From Coffea arabica (Eukaryota; Streptophyta; Magnoliopsida; Gentianales; Rubiaceae): a stretch of DNA of 64,000 nucleotides. The stretch spans positions 13,844,001-13,908,000 of the forward strand of contig NC_092312.1 in assembly GCF_036785885.1 (NCBI RefSeq), read 5' to 3'. The translations under genes and the position numbers were made by a program. Below, piece by piece: positions 56,072 to 64,000 of the stretch. The notes under the pieces are model-generated. The model saw nothing but the letters and a program-made list of their open reading frames with translations, made no database searches and was not told the DNA's origin. The stretch's first letter is position 1. The number at the start of each line of letters is the position of its first letter.

Positions 56072-58871
56072 TCATGCCGAGATATTCGAAAAATACTCAA
56101 TTTGACGTTTTATCTTTTGAAGTGTTGCCACAACATCCTTCATATTAGTCCGATCTCGCGGGCACTTAGCACAGCAACTCAAAGCCAATTTGAAGATCAC
56201 TGAAATACACTCCAATTTCTCATTGAAATGCTCATCTTGCCGCCCAAGTAAGTTTGCATCTATAACCTGAGTGGTTGCATTAGGCAGAGATTCTTCAATC
56301 CAACTCTTCAGGCTCAAATCATCTTCGAACATTTCATCACTAGGCTTCATTCTTGAAAAGGTTTCCATCAAAACTATACCAAAACTATAAACATCAACCC
56401 TTGTTGACACCTGCCCTTCAAGTCCATACTCTGTGATATGAAAGGCAATCCATCATGCTTAAAGTGAAAAAAATAGAAAACTTGGAAGATTGACATATAA
56501 TTCATGAAAAAAAACAGATAAAAAAAGCAACTAAAAAGAAGTCAAATATGCCAAACCTGGTGCCAAGTATCCAAGCGTTGCAAGTGTCTTGGTATGCAGA
56601 ACACTATTTTCTTCATCCAAAAACTTTGTCATGCCAAAATCACTTACATGAGCAACCATATTTTCGTCGAGCAATATGTTGCTAGGTTTCAGATCACAGT
56701 GAACCACTGGTGCTGTATAACCAAAATGGAGATATTCCAATGCAGAAGCAACATTCATCATTATGCTTATCCTTTGCAGGAGATCCAGCCAACGGTTGTG
56801 GGAGTATAACCATTTCTCAAGGCTCCCATTAGACATATAATCAAGGACCAAGGCTTTAAAGTCCAAGTTAGAGCAGCTACCAATCACTTTGGTTAGGTTT
56901 CTATGGCGAAGGCTGCGTAGAACTTCACACTCTGTATCAAAACTCCCGGAAGTGACTTCTGCTAGTAAAGTGAAAACTTTCACAGCTACAACTGTCCCAT
57001 CCGTCAAAATACCCTTATATATAGATCCAAAACTCCCTTTGCCAAGTAAATTGCTTTCATCATAGCCATTGGTCGCTTCCACAAGTTCATAATATGAAAT
57101 CCTTTTTGGCAATCCCATGGGTAGTAAATCAGTGTTTCTTGAAACCCCATCCTTTCTTCGGCATCTTAAAAGTAAAATTGCAGCAGTTGTAAGAGCAATT
57201 ATTGTTGCTGCAATACCTGATAGAATGCCTAGCATATGAAATACTTTCTTCTGAGTCGATTTGTGAATCCGAGGAGAAGGACATGGAGGAATATGAAATC
57301 TCTGAGCGCCACACAAGTCATCATTAGATATGAATGATTCATATGTGAAGTTCTCGAAAGGACCACTAGAGGGAATTTCTCCTCTTAAACGGTTGAAAGA
57401 AAGATTAATGTGTTTGAGATATAAAAGTGTCTCCAAGGACTTTGGTATTGGACCTGATAGATTATTATTGGATAGATCCAAAAATTCCAAGCTTAACATG
57501 TGACTGAGAGAGTCTGGAATAGGTCCCTGAAGTTTATTTTGTGCTAATGAAAGCGTTGCTAAACTTTGCAAGCCGCCAAAGGAACTTGGAATATTCCCAT
57601 TAAGGCGATTTCCAGACAAATCTAATAGTGTTACTACCTTCAAATTTCCAGTTTCATAAGGTAGTGAGCCACTCAATGAATTATATGACAGGTTCAACTT
57701 CAAGAGATCAGTGAGATTCCACAAGCTAGCAGGTATGCTTGAGTCTAATAAGTTCCCGGCAAAGTCAATTTCTCTCAGGGAACTAATATTATTTAAGCAT
57801 GATGGTATTGACCCACGAAACTGGCTTTGCCCCAAATAGATTCGGTACAATCTCTTTAACTTGCAAATGCTATCTGGAATTGAACCACTTAATTGATTAG
57901 CACTCAAATTCATACTTTGAAGATTTTGCAAGTATTTCATTGTGCTCGGAACGGGCCCACTCAGGTGATTTCCATCTAGACTCAAAATCATTAGGCTGCT
58001 CAAATTCCCAATTCCATCGGGAATGCTTCCCTTGATTCCGCAACCATATGCATAGAATCCCTCCATAGAAGTTGAGAGATTCCCAACTGACATCGGAAGA
58101 AAACCGTGCAGCGGATTGTCACCAAATGATAAGTGTTCTAGATGCTTACAATTTGTCAAGTAATTGATAAAACCCAATTCTCTCGATGAAGGTTCAGTTG
58201 TCAAATGATTATCATCGAGATACAATTTTATTAGAAGTCTTAGGTTTCCAAGAGAGTTTGGAACTGGACCGCTGAATCTATTTCCACCGAAGTCTAAAAA
58301 AGTCAGCTTAGACGCATTTGAGATTGAGGCTGGTATGACTCCATCAAAATCATTTGAGAAGAGATCAAGCCATTCAAGGTTGATCAATTCATAACCCGAG
58401 GATGACGGAAGCCTTCCAGAAAGCGTATTGTTCGATAGGTCCAGTACTTGTAGTGTCGAGATGTTGAATATTTGGGCTGGTATGGATCCAGTTAGGCTAT
58501 TGAAGTCCAAAACAAGTTCTTCAAGATGCTTTAGGTTGCCAAGCTCCTGCGGAACACTACCTAGAGAGTTACCACGTTTACAAATGTCAGTGCATGCTAC
58601 GGATTAATTTACTCGTGTTAGAATGTTTTAAAGAATTTACTTAAAACCTCATTACAAGGAATTGCTTTTTTTTTTGGGATAAAATACTTTCACAACAACC
58701 AAGAGATATTTAAGTCAATAGGCTTTGAAGACAATAGAAAGGCAAATTTGCATATATAATCAACATGGAATTGTTTTTTCTTTCGGATAAATGCATATAT
58801 TTTGCAGATTAATATGCTTAATAATTACAAACATGATAAAATCTAGAAAAAACCATATAAAAAGATTCAAG

Positions 58872-58910
<39 letters not shown>

Positions 58911-60026
58911 CTTCGCACAAAAAAAAGGGAAGCCTAAGCTTTGGTAGTTTGCTGAGGTGATTGTGTGATTCATATTTTGATTATTACGTCTGGAAATGTT
59001 ATACGGTCTTTTTTACTACCACATATGTTTAATAAGAAAATTCTTTGTATTCTTCTTTAGTTACCGAAAGTGTTACCAACTATTTTTTCAGGTTTGATAA
59101 GTAATTACCTTTATGTATTCTATAATTACCTTTCAGGATTTCCTTCATACAAGCCTTCAAATTACTAATCAATATATTATTTAATTGTTTGAGAATATAC
59201 AACTAGCAATATGTAGCTCTTTTTTAATAGTATATCAAATAGTTAGGAAGGTACCAATCAAATTGTTCCCGCTAAGACCTAGTTGCTTCAGCGCCGTCAG
59301 GTTCCCAAATCCTTCCGGTATCACTCCACTAAAGTTGTTGTCAAACAACCACAGTACCTGAAGCTTCGAACACTCCGATAACGATGGTGGTATCACACCA
59401 CTTAATTTGTTGTAGGAAAGGTCAAGCCATGTGAGTCCTTGAAGACGGGGACATATGCTGGATGGAAGACTGCCAGATAAGCTATTATTTTGAAGAGCAA
59501 TAGCTTCCAGTGAGGAAATATTGAACAGCCCCGGTGGCAGAAACCCTGTAAAGCTATTGTTCTTTAGAGAAAAGTGTTGGAGTTGTTGGAAGGAACCAAC
59601 CCAAGAGGGAATATTTCCGCTAAGCATGTTAATGCCTAAACTAAGGACTCGTAACCTGGACAGACGAATCAATTCATGGGGAAGTTCTCCGTAAAAGTTG
59701 TTCCTGCTCATATCGAGGGACATGAGAAAGGAGAGATTGCCCAGTTGTGGAGGAATGGTGCTGGTGAGGCCCAAGTTGGAGATATTCAAGGCGGTGACTC
59801 TGCGGTGGCGAGAGCCGCAAGTGACTCCTCTCCAGTCACAAACTGAGGAAGTAGCCGACCAGTTGCTTGCCAAGATTTCGTGAGGATCCCCAGTGATTTT
59901 GGCTTTCAATGAGAGAAGGGCGGATTGATCCGAGGTAATGTTGGGGGTGGCCATGGCTAAGCAAGATAAGAGAGAACATAGCAAGAAGAGTCCAAGGGGA
60001 AAATACAAGTGAGATAATTTCTTCAT
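56072..60026 (-). CDS. LRR receptor-like kinase, subfamily XII type (gene E)
   Basis: Predicted exons, in transcript order, are 60026-59255, 58560-56557 and 56430-56072. They join in frame to 1,044 residues. The start is ATG at 60024-60026 (MKKLSHLYFPLG), matching gene D; the frame can be extended upstream only without an ATG. Signal peptide, N-cap SSVCDWRGVTC, LRRs, transmembrane helix about 696-722, and a kinase with GKGSFGSIYKG (764 on), Lys785, non-RD HCD (Asp880), DFG (898-900) and full C-lobe. Compared with gene D, exon 1 lacks 216 nt, exactly three LRRs, while exon 2 is 21 nt longer at the juxtamembrane region (PSPRIHK segment). Exon 1, intron and promoter are very similar to D; exon 2 is visibly more diverged. 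No lesions seen. Confidence 0.87.
58873..58910. repeat. (TA)n microsatellite in the gene E intron
   Basis: About 19 TA units, at the same intron position as the shorter, interrupted tract at 44695-44723 in gene D. Confidence 0.75.
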
Positions 60027-62113
60027 GATTATACTGTCAGTTTTGCAAGCATTTAAGACAACAGACACGGGCTAATAATGTCTATTACATGTACTTATAT
60101 ATATATGCCAGACACTTGGTACATCTAATGACAAAGATAGAGACAATAATAGCATGAATTCTGACCGGATGAAATTTGGTTTTGGAATTATCTTCCAGAT
60201 TAAAACATACTTCTGTATAGCAAGTCAACGCTGGTTCTTTTTTATTTTTTACTTTACATCAAATTTTAAAAACCTAAATATCCTCTATTTTCTTCAAGAT
60301 CATTTATAGGGGATATTAGGTGTCAATCCCCCAAGAAAAATTGTCAATTACCAATAGTTTTCAATTGCTTTATTCTTTAGATAACCACAAATTAAAGCAA
60401 GTAAATCTGATCTACAATCATAAAATTAAATAAAGTGAAAATGACGTTACAAAGCTCCTACGGTTATGAAATTCCTTCCTACTCTTATAAGTAAAATTAT
60501 TGATTAATTGAGTGTTATTATCTTAACTAAACATGGTGTAATTTCCTAATCTATGTAAAACATATTCTTGTAGTGAATCATCTATACTTGTTATCAAACT
60601 ATAACTACTCTCTTAGTTATAAAATTAACTACAAGTTCATTTTTTCAGTGAAATTCTATGAAATAATACCACCAAAGCCAAAAAAAAAAAAAAAAAAAAA
60701 GTGCACGTCTACTCTCGTGAGTGCACTTAGTGTTAAATTTTAATTTTCATTGCAAATATAATACATTGAAATCATCAAAACTAATAGCCAGTTAATTATG
60801 ATTAGATAACCAAAATTGCTAAATAACTTCTTCAAAATCATAGTTTCAAATAACCAAGTAAACATCACAAACAAAATACAAGAAATTCATCCATAACTCT
60901 AGACATACATTTTAGCAACACATGATGGATATAAAATTCAAACTTGTATAATAATTAAATGATAAAATCCAATACAAAAGATAAAGAGTCCAACCACGAA
61001 TCTCTTATTAATCAGGCTAATGTCCCTTCAAACTAAACTCGATCTTCTTTAAACTTAGAAACATGCTTGGAAAATTGATAAAAAAAAAAAAAAAAAAAAC
61101 AATGAAAGGTGGTTGAACTCGTTGGACCAAATTTTTTTTTTCTTGACTGAGACCAAAAAGTTAATTGTTTAAGCAAGTAGACTATCAAATGAAAGTATAA
61201 AAAATGACAATGCCTAAACCCAACAACCGACAAATGAAGTATCAAAGAATTAAATTACCAAAATTGGAAGAAAGTGCCTAAAAAACTTGGAAGAAAGTAT
61301 AAAAAAAAAAACCTTTTACATAATCTTTTAAAGATTAAAACCGTAGAAACATATAAAAAGATGCAGATTACACTTTAAAAAATATTTGGATAACTTTTTT
61401 CATTCATATTTTGATCTTTAAGAAAACATATACAAGTCACAACATTGAGTTACATTAAATGTATCCCGGGTCTACCCATACAAGCATTTTTCGAAAAGAA
61501 CAACCGTTAATTACGCCTATTTTTGTGGCTATATTGAGCACTCGCTCTCAACTTACTTTCGGTCTCACTCACTCTCTCAAGTTCTGTTCATCTGTTTTTT
61601 CTCCAAGACATTTTTACAAGTCTTCGACGTGTATTCTGGGCTAACGGGCTAAGACAAACCAAGACGTCCAAAACTCTGGGATGTACAGCAACAATACAAT
61701 GCCATTTTTCCACGTAAGCGGAACATTATTTTCCCATTCAACAACACAGAAACAAATTTGTATTTTATACTCATCTTCCCAGTCAAGCCGAAAGACATAC
61801 AAACAAATTTTGCTGATCTTAGACGTAAATCTATGAAATTGTATTGCTTAAGTTCATCATTCAATCGTTTTCCTCAGTTGCAGTCTTCATTGCGGACAGT
61901 GCCACAGTCAAAGTGGTGAGGTGACTACAAATACAAAAGGGTACTTTGTCAGTGTTAACATTCGCATTAAACGATACAAATTTATCTCCCTTTTTTTGTT
62001 CTCACTCTTTCAAATATAGTCCTATAGGAAGCAAATTGAAAGTGAGTAAAAAAATCTTTGCTTGCTATCTTTTAACTTCATTTGATGACTTGTTGAAGTA
62101 TGTTGAAGGGAAG
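60027..62113. other. Promoter and upstream DNA of the E block
   Basis: Duplicate of the D upstream DNA without the two D-specific insertions. It contains a putative TATA box (60095-60106, minus strand, about 70 bases before the ATG) and two A-runs. No genes recognised. Confidence 0.6.
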
Positions 62114-62240
62114 ATTTTTTTTTTTATCACAATGATAATATTCTTATAAACTAATCTATTCTATTTTATAAGGAGGGAAGTCTAAAGAGGCTGTATAAGG
62201 AATTAACAAGTATACAGATCCGACTAAACTAAAGAAATAT
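62114..62240 (-). mobile_element. SINE 3' half, cut by the LTR element
   Basis: A T-run then ATAATATTCTTATAAACTAATCT and AAGGAGGGAAGTCTAAAG-like sequence. This follows the poly(A) side of the SINE at 26512-26693 (GAATTCTTATAACTAATCT...GGAGGAGGGGGACTC). The tRNA-like half is missing because the LTR element starts at 62242. It probably lies beyond the window, on the far side of that element. Confidence 0.5.
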
Positions 62241-62241
62241 T

Positions 62242-64000
62242 TGTTGGGATATCAAGTGTGAATCAATGTCCCACATCGGAAAGAGATGAGTAGAATGAGG
62301 AAAATATAAGTGGGAATGATCCATAGATCCAATGCCTTAGGGTTTTGGGTTGGATGTGGTGTCAAGCCCATGGTTGTGGTTCTCATTCTAGCTCATGGTT
62401 AAATTCTCCCCGAGTTTGGCTCTCTCAGAGCCCAACTTGGTAGATTTCTTGTTTTGTGTGGAAGTAACTAGTTTTCTAATTGGTTTTAGTTACTTGAATT
62501 AGTAGTCAAGTAAAGCCATATTTAGCTAAATGCTATTTTCTACTCTATATGAGTTTAGGAAATAGTATTGGTTTCCTATTGTTATTTGATTTTTTGCCAG
62601 TAATGTTCTCTATAAATAGGTGGGTTGGCATACTACACAAAGGGAGATACAAGGGCAAGATGTAGCCTTATACCTAGGGTGTGAGAGAGGGTTTTTGGGA
62701 GATGAGAGATGGTATACAAGGGTTGGGTTTGGGTTCAAGTTGTATTCTTGCATAGGATTTTCCTCTCATAATAAAGAACGTATTTCTCTCCGTGGATGTA
62801 GGCTCAATGGTGGAGCCGAACCACGTTAAATATTGTGTGTCGTTTATCTTTCATGCTTGTGGCTTGTTTCTCATAAATTGTTGTGCACTTGATGTCTCAA
62901 TAGTTGTTTGTTCCGTGTCTGGATCCTAACAAGTGGTATCAGAGCCTAGTTGCGAGACTGGGCAATAGAGCAAAGTTCGTGGTTGGATCCTAGTTAACTA
63001 TTGAGATCAAGTGAATTGGTAGCTGTTACTAATTGAACAATTTAATGAGTGATATCCTTATTTCAATGGCTTGGCAAAAAGCATTGATGGTGAAGGATAG
63101 GAAGTCGAAAAGCTTGAAGATACTTGACGGTGAATCTAGGCAGGTGATTCAAGGGTCAAGGAAAAGGTGGAGTCCAATGCTGATTTTAGATGTGAATCGG
63201 TGGAGAATTTCTCACACCTCCAACGGCTGATACTTCATCCCGGTGGAGTCTTGGAAACCACACGTGGCAAGACAGTCCTGATGATGGGAAGAAGTATGGT
63301 GATTTTATCACTTGGTTGTCTCAATGGTTAGGGTTAGAGCTCATAGAAGGGGATTCCGGATTGCAAGTGGTGGTGAGAAGAAATCCTGCAAAGGGAGATG
63401 GTGAATTGAGACACCTTCTCGCGAGTTAATAGGAGGTTAAACTTGGGGGCAACTACACATGTTTATTTGCCGATTGAATCAATTTGGTATCAGGACTGTA
63501 TTGATTCGAGTGTGTAGTTTGGTACCATATTATTTGGTAGTTGAAGGCAAATGGTTGCTAAAAAAAATTTTCGCCAAGGTGGAGATTTGTTAGGAAATTG
63601 GCTTAATTTCTTTTAGGTAGATTTCTTGTTTTCTGTGGAAGTAACTAGTTTCCTAATTGGTTTTAGTTACTTGAAGTAGTAGTCAAGTAAAGCCTTATTT
63701 AGCTAGATGCTATTTTCTACTCTATATGAGTTTAGGAAATAGTATTCGTTTCCTATTGTTATTCGATTGTTTGGCAGTAATGTTCTCTATAAATAGGTGG
63801 GTTGGCATACTACACGAAAGGAGACACAAGGGCAAGATGTAGCCTTATACCTGGTATGTGAGAGAGGGTTTTTGGGAGATGAGAGATGGTATACAAGGGT
63901 TGGGCTTGGGTTCAAGTTGTATTCTTATATAGAATTTTCCTCTCATAATAAAGAACGTGTTTCTCTCCGTGGATGTAGGCTCAATGGTGGAGTCGAACCA
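62242..64000 (+). mobile_element. Non-autonomous copia-like LTR element, right end off window
   Basis: The left LTR 62242-62931 starts TGTTGGGA and ends TCCTAACA. It is followed by the primer-binding site TGGTATCAGAGC (62934-62945, complementary to initiator Met-tRNA). A 656-bp interior has no gag-pol, followed by a polypurine tract (about 63575-63587, AAGGTGGAGATT). The right LTR begins TGTTAGGA at 63588 and is cut by the window end. Both LTRs have TATAAATA (62611-62618, 63788-63795) and an AATAAAG signal. The shared parts are about 95% alike, so insertion was fairly recent. The two LTRs differ in their first part, where the left one is about 190 bp longer. The element depends on proteins from other elements. 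Confidence 0.8.

Noticed and set aside
60027-60068. Upstream extension of the gene E reading frame by 14 codons
   Set aside because: It begins with GTG, not ATG. The ATG at 60024-60026 matches gene D and starts the signal peptide.

Overview
The window is nuclear DNA from a flowering plant, most likely a eudicot. It is AT-rich, its genes have GT-AG introns, and transposon remnants fill most of the space between them. Protein similarity recalled from memory suggests an asterid, perhaps of the coffee family, but this is a guess. There are no bacterial features, rRNA or convincing tRNA genes.

Left part (1-15,000). A small tandem family of pectinesterase/invertase-inhibitor genes has one intact copy (1244-1804) and two decayed copies, the last split by a tRNA-derived SINE with a target-site duplication. 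Next is a Mutator-like element (4930-6355) with ~207-bp terminal inverted repeats and a perfect 9-bp target duplication. It carries a broken cytochrome P450 piece with an intron, which makes it a Pack-MULE. Beside it is the first exon of a class II O-methyltransferase gene whose second exon cannot be found. From 7,850 to 14,000 the DNA is mostly nested MITE-like elements plus an isolated LRR fragment.

Centre and right (15,000-62,000). This is a cluster of LRR receptor-like kinase genes of the subfamily XII type (the FLS2/EFR/Xa21 type), with non-RD kinase domains where that can be seen. Gene A (15002-25312, plus strand) looks intact with six exons, and a decayed L1-type LINE lies in its first intron. 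B (27953-30521) and C (33293-39530), both minus strand, are pseudogenes. D (41914-46424) and E (56072-60026), both minus strand, look intact and lie in a tandemly duplicated block that includes promoter and upstream DNA. Insertions present in only one copy of the block give the order of events. A plus-strand kinase tail (about 32420-32690) and LRR scraps mark further lost members. At the right edge is a short non-autonomous copia-like LTR element whose second LTR runs off the window.

Cluster evolution. The family has a modular ectodomain: 72-nt phase-1 exons each encode exactly one LRR and vary in number between genes (A has three, C has one, D and E none). In gene A a ~408-bp unit holding one such exon was recently duplicated in tandem. 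The two exon copies differ at five bases. All five change an amino acid, and they fall on the five variable residues of the xxLxLxx ligand-facing strand, while the flanking introns are almost identical. This is the most striking signal in the window. It suggests a receptor gaining a new repeat and diversifying its binding surface. All comparisons were made by eye, without alignment software or databases.
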